Shown piece after piece: positions 44,813 through 53,876 of a stretch of 64,000 bases of DNA. Every line of letters starts with the position of its first letter. Positions within the stretch are counted from its first letter, which is position 1. Made by a program: the position numbers and the translations under genes. The stretch comes from Deltaproteobacteria bacterium (GTDB taxonomy: Bacteria > Myxococcota_A > UBA9160 > SZUA-336). Location of the stretch: assembly GCA_029261895.1 (NCBI GenBank), contig JAJDAK010000053.1:62001-126000 (forward strand). Direction: 5' to 3'. A model generated the notes under the pieces. It was given only the letters and a program-made list of their open reading frames with translations. It made no database searches and was not told the DNA's origin.

Positions 44813-45999
44813 GTGATGTACGCCCTTTTAAAGGTTGGCGCTTTGTTCGCGAGTCCGGGCCCCGGATCGCGCCGCCATACGATGTGATTTCGGCCAGCGA
44901 TCGCGAAAATCTCGCGAGCGAACCTGAAAATGTCGTTCACCTCACGCTACCACCGGGGGAACAGGGGCAGCGTGACTATGCGCAAGCCGCGCGCACGCTC
45001 GAAGCCTGGAAGAAAGACGGCGTGTTGAGCCAGGACACGGAACCGCGCGTGTACGTACTCGAGGAAACGACGACCGACGGCCGCATTCGTCGCGGTTTCC
45101 TCGCGGCGCTTCGACTCGCCAGCTATGACGAACGTGTGGTGCTGCCGCATGAACGTACGATGCGAGGTCCCAAGCAGGATCGTTTGCTCCTTACGCGCGA
45201 AGTGTCCGCCAACTTGGAACCGCTGTTTTTCCTCTACGAAGACCGAGACGGTCAATTGAATCGTCACCTCGAACACGACGCGAACGATGCACCGCTTACC
45301 GCCTGTGTCGGACCGGATGGCACGAAACTGCGTCTGTTCTCGATCGATGACGCCACGATTTTGGCTCAGGTTCAGGCGTACCTGGCCGATCGGCCGGTCA
45401 TCATCGCCGATGGTCATCATCGCTACGAGACCATGCTCGCCTATCGAGACGAGTGTCGTCAGAAGGCGGGCCAAACAGCTGCGTCGGATCATGAAACCGA
45501 ATTCGTGATGGCGTACATCGTGAACGCCTTTGATCCGGGCTCCGAGGTTCGCGCCATTCATCGGGTCATACACGGTGATTGGGCGGCGCTCGATTCGGCA
45601 GCCGCGGTGGCGGGTTTTCAGAAAGACGTGTTAGCCGCGGAAAGCGCGGAGGCTCTGATCGAACGCTTGGCTTCTCTCATCAAAGATCAACACGCGTTTG
45701 TGTTTGTGAAGCCGGGGGGGCGGCTTGAGCTGCTGACGCGGTCGCGTGGTGATGCGCTGGATGTCGTCGTGCTGCATGAGGAATTGCTGTCGGCTTGGGG
45801 CGGTGAGCTCAGTTTCGATTCGCGACCGGCGCGCTTGCTCGAGACCGTCCAGTCAGGGAAAGCAGAGGGCGGGATTCTAATGAACCCCATCGCTACCGAA
45901 GATCTCTTTCGCGTGGTTCAGGCAGGTCAAGTATTACCGCAAAAGTCCACTTTTTTTAGCCCTAAGATCCCGAGTGGATTGGTGATTCGAGATTTGTAG
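44809..45999 (+). CDS. DUF1015 protein
   Basis: Protein of 396 residues of the DUF1015 family. Seen: VRPFKGWRFV, IAPPYDVISASDRENL, HERTMRGPKQDRL, and PVIIADGHHRYETML, the DGHHR motif being the family mark. The two histidines and the acidic residues suggest a metal or phosphate site; the function is not established. It is the last gene of the purD operon and carries the ATGA overlap with the TsaC-like gene. Confidence 0.88.
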   Translation: MSDVRPFKGWRFVRESGPRIAPPYDVISASDRENLASEPENVVHLTLPPGEQGQRDYAQAARTLEAWKKDGVLSQDTEPRVYVLEETTTDGRIRRGFLAALRLASYDERVVLPHERTMRGPKQDRLLLTREVSANLEPLFFLYEDRDGQLNRHLEHDANDAPLTACVGPDGTKLRLFSIDDATILAQVQAYLADRPVIIADGHHRYETMLAYRDECRQKAGQTAASDHETEFVMAYIVNAFDPGSEVRAIHRVIHGDWAALDSAAAVAGFQKDVLAAESAEALIERLASLIKDQHAFVFVKPGGRLELLTRSRGDALDVVVLHEELLSAWGGELSFDSRPARLLETVQSGKAEGGILMNPIATEDLFRVVQAGQVLPQKSTFFSPKIPSGLVIRDL

Positions 46000-46052
46000 T
46001 TTAAAGCTTCGACACGTATGCAATTCCTGCGCAACTCATCTCTTAGAGATCT

Positions 46053-49000
46053 ATGCCATCCTATGTGCTGCGGAGAATGCGGCCCATGATCTACGTTTTT
46101 GGGGAGTTCGAAGTCGATACGGAGCGACGTGAGCTTCGGCGCGGCGGAACCGAGGTTGAAGTCGATTCGAATAGTTTCGAGTTGCTCGTTTATCTGGTGG
46201 CGCATTCCGATTGGCGGCACGATCACAGCGACGTCGTCAGTACCGTTTGGTCTGGCCAGCCGATTTCAGAGGCCGATTTCGCGGCTCGTGTTCGAACGCT
46301 TCAATACGTATTAGGTGAGGCAACGGAACAGCCGCGCTACATCGTCTTTACGCCTCAGCACTTGCGATTTAATGGTCCCGTTCAGCCACGGGAGTTCACG
46401 GCTGCGCGTGCGGTTCCGTTTCTGGGACGCGAGGTGGTGCTCACCGAGCTGCGCGCTGTGCTTGATGATGCTTTTCGTGGTCGATCTCGGCTCCAATTGC
46501 TCGTGGGTGAGCCCGGCATCGGCAAGACCCGGACGATCACGGAGTTTGCGAAGGAAGCTCGGCAACGCGGTGCGCGTGTCGTTACCGCGAGCGCGTTCGA
46601 AGGTAAGGATTCTCCGCCCTATTGGCAGTGGGTTCAGATCCTTCGCGAATGGTTGCGAGAATATGGTTTGGGGTCGTTTCGAGACTTTGTCGGCGGCGAC
46701 GAGCGTAAGCTGAATCGGCTGCTGCCCGAGCTCGAGAGCTTTCCGCATAATCTTCAGCCGCGGAACGCGCTGGCCTCGGAAGACGCGCGCTATCGACTTT
46801 TTGAGAGCATTGCTGCTTTGGTTCAACTGATGTGTAGGGATCGGCCTGTGGTTTTCGTCTTCGACGACCTGCACTGGTCCGATGTTTCTTCCGTAGTGCT
46901 GATGCACTATCTCGCGAAGCAATTGCGCGAAACGAAACTTCTGATCGTGGGAACGTATCGGGACTTCGAAGTCACTCGGACCGCGCAGCAGGGGTCGGCT
47001 CTCGGTGAGTTGATGGTGTTACCCGGGTCTCGTCGTACGATGCTACGCGGTTTGAGTCGCGAAGCCGTTTCGCGGATGATTCGCGAAGGCACCGGTCAGG
47101 TGGCGTCCAACTATTTGGTCGACCAAGTCTTTGAGATGAGTGCTGGTAATCCTTTCTTCGTGGGCGAGATCGTGGAGTTGCTCGCGTTCAACGGTGGGCT
47201 TGCGGCTGCTGACTCTGAAATTCGTATCAACTTACCTCAGGGGATTCGCGATGCGGTAAGTCGTCGCTTGGGCCGTCTATCCAGTGGGTGCGTACAGGTG
47301 CTGTCGGCTGCCTCCATCGTGGGACGACACTTTGATAGTTTCGTATTGTCTGAAATGCTACGCCTGGAACCCGATGAGCTCGCGCCGCTTTTGGACGAGG
47401 CGCTGGCGGCTCGGATTATTCGGCGGTCGGATCGCAAGAAGCACCAATTCGATTTTTCACATGCGCTGGTCTCTCAGTTTCTCAATGAAGGGATGACTAC
47501 ACCTGCACGTGTACGTATGCATCAAAAGATTGGCCAAGCGCTCGAGGTCGTGTATCGCCAGCAGATTGATGTCCATTTGGATGAGATCGCATTTCACTAC
47601 TTTCAGGCGACGGCGATGGGTGAGGTTGAGAAAGCGGTGGAATTTTCAGTTCGTGCCGCTGAACGCGCTTCCAAGGTGCTCGGCTTCGAAGAAGCTGTTG
47701 GGCACTACACTCGCGCGCTAGAAGCACTCGATGCGGGTCGCCGCGTTGATGAGAACCGCGCCGCTGAGATCTCGCTCGCAAAAGCCGACGCCGAATGGGG
47801 TCTGGGAGCGTCCGACGCCGCGCGCGACACCTGCTTGGGCGCCGCTGAGTTGGCGCGACGTGCGGGTCGACCGGATTTGCTCGCGCGCGCCGCGCTCGGT
47901 TGCAGTATTCCAAGTCATACGCCCAGCCAGCAGCTCAGGTCGACGCGAAACCCGGCGCGAAACCCGTCGGATTGGAACGTCGGCAGCGATGAGCACATGA
48001 CGAAGCTGCTCGAAGAGGCACTGGGCGCGCTGCCTGACGACCAGGTGGCCCTGCGTTCGCGGTTACTCAGTCGTCTGGTCGGCACGCCACGGTACGCCGA
48101 GTCGCAAGCACAGCGCGTCGAACTCAGTGAACAAGCGATCGTCCTTGCGCGCCGCTCCGAGGATCCGGCTGCGATGATGCATGCGTTGCTCGGGCAGGGC
48201 TGGGCTTATGTCGGTCCAGATTATATGCACGAGCGAATTGAAATCGGTCGACATCTCATCGAGTTCGCGGATCGTTTACCGTCTGACCGATCGGAGATGC
48301 GCAATGACCCGCGTGCGCTCGGCTACGATCTGCGTATCTCTGCCTTCCTTGCGCTCGGCGAGCAGGAAGCTGCGAAGAAAGAGATCGACATGTTGGTGCG
48401 ACTCGCTGAGCAGCAACGTCATCCCGCGTACGACTGTTTCGCTGGATGGTTTCTCTCAGGTGCGGCGCTTGCCGAGGGCCGTTTTGACGCTGCTCGGCAT
48501 CAACTACAGAAGAACCTCGTGGCAGACGTGAGTCTTCAACTGCCCGACTCGCATCTGTCGGCAAAGTTGGTGAACGCCGCGCAGCACACGTGGCTGGATA
48601 TGGAACGCGACCAATCAGGCGTAGTGGATAACGGGCTGCAGGTTCTTCACGCGTACGCGTCGAGTCTGGGTCCGTTTTTGCCTCCGGCCGCAGCCTACGC
48701 CCACTACGCTCGCGACGCGACCGAAGCCGCGTTACAAGAATTCAATCGTACCGCCGCGATTGAATATTCGGCGTTGCCGCGGAACGAATACTGGTTACCG
48801 TCGATGTCGTTTCTGGCGGAACTCTGCGCGATCTTCGGCGATGCCGAACGCGCGCGTGCCGTCTATGCGCTTTTAGAACCGTATCAAGGTCTCGTGGTGT
48901 TTCATGACGTGATGCGCATGCAGGGTCCGCCGGTATCGAGCTTTCTCGGCATGTTGGCGGGGGCGATGGGCGACGTGGCTCTGTCGACCGAGCACTTCGA

Positions 49001-49244
49001 AAACGCATTGCAGGCGACCGCTCGACTCGGTTTGAAACCGTCAGAAATCATCACGCGCTATTTCTACGCGCGGATGCTATTGGCACAATCTTCTGAAGAC
49101 GCGGAGTGGGAAGCGCGCGCCATTCTTGACGAGGCCGAGGAACTCGCGACTGAGATCGGTAGCAAGCACAGCCTGGTGCGGGTGCGACGCTTGATCGCCG
49201 AAAAGTTCGAAAACGGTCCGCGTCAGTTCAGCGCCCGGCTCTAG
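46053..49244 (+). CDS. Winged-helix/AAA ATPase/TPR regulator
   Basis: Large cytoplasmic protein of 1063 residues. Order: OmpR-type winged helix (about 13-105; YVFGEFEVDTERRELRRG), STAND/AAA_16 ATPase with Walker A GEPGIGKT (152-159, K158) and Walker B VVFVFDDLHWSD (D271, D272), then winged-helix-like and TPR-type helices to residue 1060. Such proteins are ATP-switched transcription activators in the CadC/AfsR/MalT style. No obvious target gene or partner is adjacent. ATGs at 46080 and 46086 are alternative starts, the latter at the beginning of the winged helix. The stop lies 3 bases from the convergent dciA-like gene. Confidence 0.82.
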   Translation: MPSYVLRRMRPMIYVFGEFEVDTERRELRRGGTEVEVDSNSFELLVYLVAHSDWRHDHSDVVSTVWSGQPISEADFAARVRTLQYVLGEATEQPRYIVFTPQHLRFNGPVQPREFTAARAVPFLGREVVLTELRAVLDDAFRGRSRLQLLVGEPGIGKTRTITEFAKEARQRGARVVTASAFEGKDSPPYWQWVQILREWLREYGLGSFRDFVGGDERKLNRLLPELESFPHNLQPRNALASEDARYRLFESIAALVQLMCRDRPVVFVFDDLHWSDVSSVVLMHYLAKQLRETKLLIVGTYRDFEVTRTAQQGSALGELMVLPGSRRTMLRGLSREAVSRMIREGTGQVASNYLVDQVFEMSAGNPFFVGEIVELLAFNGGLAAADSEIRINLPQGIRDAVSRRLGRLSSGCVQVLSAASIVGRHFDSFVLSEMLRLEPDELAPLLDEALAARIIRRSDRKKHQFDFSHALVSQFLNEGMTTPARVRMHQKIGQALEVVYRQQIDVHLDEIAFHYFQATAMGEVEKAVEFSVRAAERASKVLGFEEAVGHYTRALEALDAGRRVDENRAAEISLAKADAEWGLGASDAARDTCLGAAELARRAGRPDLLARAALGCSIPSHTPSQQLRSTRNPARNPSDWNVGSDEHMTKLLEEALGALPDDQVALRSRLLSRLVGTPRYAESQAQRVELSEQAIVLARRSEDPAAMMHALLGQGWAYVGPDYMHERIEIGRHLIEFADRLPSDRSEMRNDPRALGYDLRISAFLALGEQEAAKKEIDMLVRLAEQQRHPAYDCFAGWFLSGAALAEGRFDAARHQLQKNLVADVSLQLPDSHLSAKLVNAAQHTWLDMERDQSGVVDNGLQVLHAYASSLGPFLPPAAAYAHYARDATEAALQEFNRTAAIEYSALPRNEYWLPSMSFLAELCAIFGDAERARAVYALLEPYQGLVVFHDVMRMQGPPVSSFLGMLAGAMGDVALSTEHFENALQATARLGLKPSEIITRYFYARMLLAQSSEDAEWEARAILDEAEELATEIGSKHSLVRVRRLIAEKFENGPRQFSARL

Positions 49245-49247
49245 GTT

Positions 49248-49562
49248 CTAGGCGTTTTCAATCGTCGCAACGCGGAAGCGCAGATCGTGCGGAGCTGATT
49301 TTCCGAGTTCCTCGCGCAAGCTCTCGAGAATCCGCGGTTTTTCGAGCTGAACGCGCTGCATCCACGCCGAATCGCGAACACGCGCGAGCAGCACGCCATT
49401 GCGAACCCCATCGGGGCGGCAGTGGTCGACGAAGGGTGGACCCAGCGTTTCGTCCCAGATCTGATGGATCCGCATTGCGATCGAAGCGGGTGCCAGCCCG
49501 ACTTCGTCGAGTACCCGTGGGATCAGCAGGCCGAGCTTTTCAGGGGGACGGGACCGATTCAT
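49248..49562 (-). CDS. DUF721/DciA-like protein
   Basis: Small protein of 104 residues in the DUF721 family, which includes DciA, the loader of the replicative helicase in bacteria lacking DnaC. IWDETLGPPFVDHCRPDGVRNGVLLARVRD has the family layout (landmarks HCRPDG and VLLARVRD, AWMQRVQLEKP). It starts on the minus strand about 43 bases from the TTG of the zinc-ribbon gene. Helicase loading is inference from the family. Confidence 0.8.
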   Translation of the reverse strand: MNRSRPPEKLGLLIPRVLDEVGLAPASIAMRIHQIWDETLGPPFVDHCRPDGVRNGVLLARVRDSAWMQRVQLEKPRILESLREELGKSAPHDLRFRVATIENA

Positions 49563-49604
49563 CCATCCAGCCTAGCAAATCCGCTGTGCTACATTTCGGG
49601 TGTT

Positions 49605-49796
49605 TTGGGACGCCAAGCTACGCTTAAATGCGATTTCTGTGGACGAGTGGTTCCGCGGGTGCGTCGCGTCGCACTCGATCGGGGCTACGATCGGCTCGGA
49701 ATTCGCCACGCGGCGCGCTATGCCTGCCCTGATTGTTCGTCCGCGAAAGAGGCCGACCGGCGACAAACGGTTGACTCTGTCGCGAAGCCCTCGTAG
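49605..49796 (+). CDS. Small zinc-ribbon protein (hypothetical)
   Basis: Putative protein of 63 residues. Two cysteine pairs, CDFC and CPDC, flank RRVALDRGYDRLGIRHAARY, with a charged tail. The pattern (C-x2-C, V-R-R-V-x-L-D-R-G-Y-D-R-L, Y-A-C-x2-C) looks like a conserved small zinc knuckle. The open frame starts at 49422 through the antisense of the DciA-like gene, so the real start must be inside; the TTG at 49605 is the best option though its ribosome site is weak. It lies 66 bases before rpsP, where ffh often stands. No function can be assigned. Confidence 0.5.
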   Translation: MGRQATLKCDFCGRVVPRVRRVALDRGYDRLGIRHAARYACPDCSSAKEADRRQTVDSVAKPS

Positions 49797-49862
49797 CTTG
49801 GCTGCTTCCTGCGGCGGTCTGCGAGTTTATGCGGACGGTCGGCAACCGAAGGAATCGCTCTG

Positions 49863-50123
49863 ATGGTCAAAATTCGTCTATTTCGCACCGGAACCCACAA
49901 ACGCCCGACGTATCGCATCGTCGCGATCGATCATCGGCGGCAACGCCAGGGGCGGTTCTTGGAAAATCTCGGCACGTACGAGCCTCTGAATGATGGCGCC
50001 GCCGCGCTGAACACCGCTGGGATTCAGGCTTGGGTCGATAAAGGCGCGCAGATATCGCCAACGGTTCAATCGTTATTGCGTAAACAGGCCAAGGCGGGCG
50101 CAGAAGCCCCGGCCAGCGCGTAG
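49863..50123 (+). CDS. rpsP: 30S ribosomal protein S16
   Basis: S16 of 86 residues with VKIRLFRTGTHKRPTYRIV and GRFLENLGTYEP. GAAGGAA at 49849-49855 is the ribosome site. It opens the operon rpsP-khpA-rimM-trmD-rplS. The C-terminal tail is alanine-rich. Confidence 0.97.
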   Translation: MVKIRLFRTGTHKRPTYRIVAIDHRRQRQGRFLENLGTYEPLNDGAAALNTAGIQAWVDKGAQISPTVQSLLRKQAKAGAEAPASA

Positions 50124-50137
50124 CGCGGAAGATTCAA

Positions 50138-50374
50138 ATGAAGCCCTTGATTGAGTTCATTGCCCAAACACTGGTGGACGAGCCAAACCAGGTTGAGGTC
50201 ACTGAAACCGAACCCAATAGGCTCGAGCTCCGGGTGGCGGAGGATGATTTGGGTCGGATGATCGGCCGCAAGGGCAGCACCGCGCGTGCCATGCGTGCAC
50301 TCTTGCAGGCGGCAGGCCGCGGCGAGCGTATCGAATTGGACATATCAGGACATGGGGAGTCCGCGTCCAGTTGA
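50138..50374 (+). CDS. khpA: KH-domain RNA-binding protein
   Basis: Protein of 78 residues, a single KH domain with the RNA-binding GXXG loop MIGRKGST (GRKG). Its place between rpsP and rimM is conserved for KhpA/YlqC in many bacteria. It is thought to bind RNA for ribosome or cell-wall control. It starts 14 bases after the rpsP stop. Confidence 0.9.
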   Translation: MKPLIEFIAQTLVDEPNQVEVTETEPNRLELRVAEDDLGRMIGRKGSTARAMRALLQAAGRGERIELDISGHGESASS

Positions 50375-50381
50375 GGTCCAG

Positions 50382-50918
50382 ATGGTTGCAAGCGCTGGGA
50401 AACACCCCACAGATCCGTGGGTTGAAATCGGTCGAGTTCGCCGTCCACACGGACTAGGCGGAGCCCTCCTCATCGCGCTCTATGGCGATGACCCAAGTAA
50501 TCTGCGCGCCGTTGAAGAGGTCTATCTCGAAGGCCGTGACGGCGGCGCCTGCATGAAGGTTACGAGCATCGGCTCAGGTGCGGCGGATCGAATTCGCGTG
50601 GAACTCGAAGGCGTTGAGGGGCGCGAGGGCGCGGAACGCTGGAAGGGCGCGAAGGTCTGCATTCGCGAGAGTCAGATTCAGCCGCTCCCGGAAGGGGAAT
50701 TCTACTGGCGCGAGGTCTTGGGGCTTGAGTGCCACTACCCAGACGGTCGCCCACTCGGGACGCTGAAAGAGATCTGGACGACCGGATCAAACGACGTGCT
50801 AGTGCTGGAATCCGACGGCGAACAGCTGCTGATTCCGGCGCTGCGCGGCGTCATCCAGCGTCTGGACCGGGAGCACGGACGCTTGATTCTGAACCCACCA
50901 CCCGTCGAGGAGGCATGA
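50382..50918 (+). CDS. rimM: Ribosome maturation factor RimM
   Basis: RimM of 178 residues for 30S assembly near S19. It has the N-terminal beta-barrel (WVEIGRVRRPHGLGGALLI) and the C-terminal PRC-barrel (EFYWREVLGLE, GSNDVLVLES, LLIPALRGVI). A longer frame from 50286 overlaps khpA; the ATG at 50382 with GAGG at 50373-50376 is preferred. Confidence 0.93.
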   Translation: MVASAGKHPTDPWVEIGRVRRPHGLGGALLIALYGDDPSNLRAVEEVYLEGRDGGACMKVTSIGSGAADRIRVELEGVEGREGAERWKGAKVCIRESQIQPLPEGEFYWREVLGLECHYPDGRPLGTLKEIWTTGSNDVLVLESDGEQLLIPALRGVIQRLDREHGRLILNPPPVEEA

Positions 50919-51667
50919 TGGCTGGTCCTCGCGTGGATATTCTGACCCTCTTCCCCGACCTGGTCGAACCGTTCCTGAAGGGCTCGTTGCTCGGTCAGGC
51001 GGTCCGCAAGGAACTGCTCGAAATTCACGTGACCGATATTCGGGCGTTTGCGAGCGACCGGCATCGGACGGTGGATGATACGCCCTACGGGGGGGGGGAT
51101 GGCATGGTGCTTCGCTGTGAACCGACCGTCGCTGCAGTGGAATCGGTCCACACCCCGGGTGCCCGTGTGTTGGCATTGAGTCCCCGGGGGCGGGTGCTGG
51201 ACCAGGCGTTGGTCGGGGAATTGGCCGCCGAGACGCAGCTGATTCTGCTCTGCGGACGCTATGCGGGCTTCGATGAGCGAATTCTGCAGGAAACGGGGGC
51301 AGACGAACTCTCAATCGGCGACTATGTTCTGTCTGGCGGCGAAACCGCGGCACTGGTGGTCACTGAAGCGGTGACCCGGTTGGTCCCAGGCGTCCTTGGC
51401 AATCCGATTTCTCCACTGGAGGATTCATTTGTAGGGGGACTCTTGGAGCATCCGCTCTATACTCGGCCCTCTGTGTTTCGCGGCCGAGAGGTGCCCGAGG
51501 TGCTCCGATCCGGAAATCATGCCGAGGTCGAGCGTTATCGGCGCCAGGAAAGTTTGCGATTGACCGCCGAACGGCGGCCGGATTTGCTCGAGCCAGGCGT
51601 GCTCGGGGAAGAAGATAGGCGTTTGCTTCAGGAGTTGGGGCATGGAAAGTATTCAAGAGATTCGTGA
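50918..51667 (+). CDS. trmD: tRNA (guanine-N1-)-methyltransferase
   Basis: TrmD of 249 residues, a knotted SPOUT enzyme making m1G37 in t[54 protein letters not shown] and the C-terminal HYRRQES-like YRRQESLRL are present. ATGs at 50915 and 50918 compete; GAGGAGG at 50907-50913 favours 50918. The PYGGGDG block is coded by a run of ten G. The 3' end overlaps rplS by 26 bases. Confidence 0.95.
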   Translation: MAGPRVDILTLFPDLVEPFLKGSLLGQAVRKELLEIHVTDIRAFASDRHRTVDDTPYGGGDGMVLRCEPTVAAVESVHTPGARVLALSPRGRVLDQALVGELAAETQLILLCGRYAGFDERILQETGADELSIGDYVLSGGETAALVVTEAVTRLVPGVLGNPISPLEDSFVGGLLEHPLYTRPSVFRGREVPEVLRSGNHAEVERYRRQESLRLTAERRPDLLEPGVLGEEDRRLLQELGHGKYSRDS

Positions 51668-52007
51668 TCAAGGGTTGAGGGATGACCTGCCGGATTTTCG
51701 GGCGGGCGATACCGTGCGTGTGCACGTTCGAATTACCGAAGGCGAAAAGCAACGCATTCAGGTATTCGAGGGTGTCGTGATCGCGCGGAAGCGTGGTGGT
51801 ATCCATGCCACATTTACTGTGCGTAAGGTTTCCTACGGTGTGGGGGTCGAGCGCGTGTTTCCGTTGCATGGACCGGTGATCGAAAAGATCGAAGTGAAAT
51901 CGCGCGGGCGTGTGCGACGTTCGCGGCTGTTCTATCTTCGTGAACTGACCGGCAAGGCGGCACGTATCCGCGACCGCCGGGACAAAAACCCCCGCAAGGA
52001 GTCCTAA
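51642..52007 (+). CDS. rplS: 50S ribosomal protein L19
   Basis: L19 of 121 residues. [27 protein letters not shown] (landmarks [11 protein letters not shown]), [14 protein letters not shown] and [13 protein letters not shown] are diagnostic. The ATG lies inside trmD, but the N-terminus matches L19 in length and there is an AGGAGT site before it, so the overlap is real. Confidence 0.96.
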   Translation: MESIQEIRDQGLRDDLPDFRAGDTVRVHVRITEGEKQRIQVFEGVVIARKRGGIHATFTVRKVSYGVGVERVFPLHGPVIEKIEVKSRGRVRRSRLFYLRELTGKAARIRDRRDKNPRKES

Positions 52008-52013
52008 ATCACG

Positions 52014-53876
52014 ATGCGGATCCTCGGGGTCCACCTGCAGGGCCTACGGCGCCCCTCAGGGGTACACCGTCTCCTGCTCGATTCGGGTTATAGCGTGCTC
52101 TGTACGGGGGACGCGGAGTCGGCTGCTCTTTTGGAGCAGATGATTCTGTCGCTCATCTACCCGCGGACCGATCTCGATGACTACGCGGGTTGGCGCGATG
52201 CGGATGGTGATGAGCCATCCCGCATGGGACTTTCGATGAGTTTCGGCGCCGATGCTTATCGTCTGATTGTCGACCTCGAAAAGGAACGGCTCGTACTTGG
52301 CAAGTACGATGCCGGCATCAAAGACTTCGAACGAATCTCAACCAATCGGGTGGGGGTAGAGGCTCACCTCAAAGGCATCGGCTTACCGAGTCGGGATGAC
52401 TTCGTGCAACTCACGCTTGCGAGTGAGTGCTTGCGCCGCGGATTAGGTGGAAGCATCGCGGCGGTTAAACCCACGCTAGAAAGCGCAAAGCCGGTTGCGC
52501 CTTTGGTTGAAACCCATGTGGAATCCGAACGCGCGCGACTCACCGAGGAACTCGCGTCTGCGGAAGAAGCAGAGGGCGATCTAGAGAAAATTGAAGCGCG
52601 CGCTGCGGAGTTGCGCGAAGCGCGCGATCGTTTCGAACGTCTCGAGCGTGACTATAAACGCGTCGTTGCCGAACTCGAAGAGCGCGAGGTCATGCGTGAC
52701 TCGATCGATACGCTCGACGTTAAAATCGCTGAGTTTCGCGATCTCTGCGAGGAGCGTAGTTCCGAGCGTGCGGAGATCGAACACGCGCGTCGTGATTTTC
52801 TGGAAGATCGTACCCAGCTGCGCTCCATTCCTGCACCGCTGATTTTTCCGCTTGGCCTTGGTCTTGCGCTCGGTGTTTGCGGGACGATCGTCGGACTCTT
52901 AGGGCAAAAGATATTCTATGCGCTGGCTGCAATAGGTTTGACGGTTTCTGCGCTGGCGTTTCTTGTGGCGCGACGTGCGCGTTGGCGTCTGGGCAGTGTC
53001 GAGGCTCGGCTGGCCGCACTGCGTGTACGTGAACGCAGTGTCGAGCGGAAATTTGAAACGGAAACGACCTTGATCCGTGGCCTGATGCAGCAACTCGATT
53101 TGGAGTCGATTGAAAGCTTGGAGCGCGAAGTTCGGAGTTATCGTGCATTGCTGGATCGTGCGAACGATCTTAAGCGTAAGCTCGGAGAGATTCGGCTAGT
53201 GTTTACGGAGCAGAGTGCTGCAGAGTTACAACATCTCGACCGGCGTATCTCAGAGTCACGTCAAAGCGACGCAAGTCCCGGCCAAATTCGCTCGGAACTG
53301 AGCCATCTAGGTCAATCTACTGCACCTATTGCGGACGAAGCCGACGATGACGATGCGACGCCGGTACCGCTGCCAGACATGATCCACGACGAGAACGACG
53401 TCGTCATCGAGGGTCCTGTCGCACCGGATCTATTGATTCAAGCGGCAGCGTCTGCGACACAACGCACCGAATCGGACCTGCGCTCAAAGATCGGACCGAG
53501 TTTGAGCTTATATTTACGTGCACTTACACACGGCGAATGGATTCAAGGTCGACGGGATGAAAGCGGGATCTGGTATTTCCGTCGTGACGATAAAGTGGAA
53601 GCCGCGTTCCATCAATTGCCGGCAGATCAACGCTCAGCGGCTGCGTTGGCGTTTCGTTTCGCATTGGTGGAATCGCTTGCTGAAGACTTTTCTGTACCGG
53701 TTTTGGTCGGTACTGATTTGCCGGTCCAAAATGAACGTGATCGCGACACGCTCGCACGCGCGTTGCAGCGTCTGAGCAGTGTCGCGCAGATCATCCAAAT
53801 TACTGACAATGCGGCAGCTTGGGAGCCGTATGCGGGGCTTGTGATCGACCTAGGCAAAGAAGGCGTCCCGAATTAG
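52014..53876 (+). CDS. Coiled-coil membrane pseudo-ATPase, YhaN/SMC-like
   Basis: Protein of 620 residues without a certain family. N-terminus (MRILGVHLQGL, then SVLCTGDAESAALLEQMI, residues 27-44) sits where YhaN/SbcC-type ATPases have the Walker A loop, but G-x4-GKST is absent. Residues 170-270 are coiled coil, 275-297 and 300-320 are membrane helices (a hairpin), 325-415 coiled coil, 440-460 acidic. The C-terminus has LPADQRSAAALAFRFALVES (where the ABC signature and D-loop would be) and VLVGTDLPVQNERDRDTL, a Walker B-like strand with T and D in place of DEP. So it looks like a YhaN-type ATPase that lost nucleotide motifs. It lies between rplS and yraN where rnhB usually is. Confidence 0.72.
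   Translation: MRILGVHLQGLRRPSGVHRLLLDSGYSVLCTGDAESAALLEQMILSLIYPRTDLDDYAGWRDADGDEPSRMGLSMSFGADAYRLIVDLEKERLVLGKYDAGIKDFERISTNRVGVEAHLKGIGLPSRDDFVQLTLASECLRRGLGGSIAAVKPTLESAKPVAPLVETHVESERARLTEELASAEEAEGDLEKIEARAAELREARDRFERLERDYKRVVAELEEREVMRDSIDTLDVKIAEFRDLCEERSSERAEIEHARRDFLEDRTQLRSIPAPLIFPLGLGLALGVCGTIVGLLGQKIFYALAAIGLTVSALAFLVARRARWRLGSVEARLAALRVRERSVERKFETETTLIRGLMQQLDLESIESLEREVRSYRALLDRANDLKRKLGEIRLVFTEQSAAELQHLDRRISESRQSDASPGQIRSELSHLGQSTAPIADEADDDDATPVPLPDMIHDENDVVIEGPVAPDLLIQAAASATQRTESDLRSKIGPSLSLYLRALTHGEWIQGRRDESGIWYFRRDDKVEAAFHQLPADQRSAAALAFRFALVESLAEDFSVPVLVGTDLPVQNERDRDTLARALQRLSSVAQIIQITDNAAAWEPYAGLVIDLGKEGVPN

Noticed and set aside
49422..49604. Longer start of the zinc-ribbon protein
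   Set aside because: The extra residues are the antisense of the DciA-like gene and lack zinc-ribbon character.
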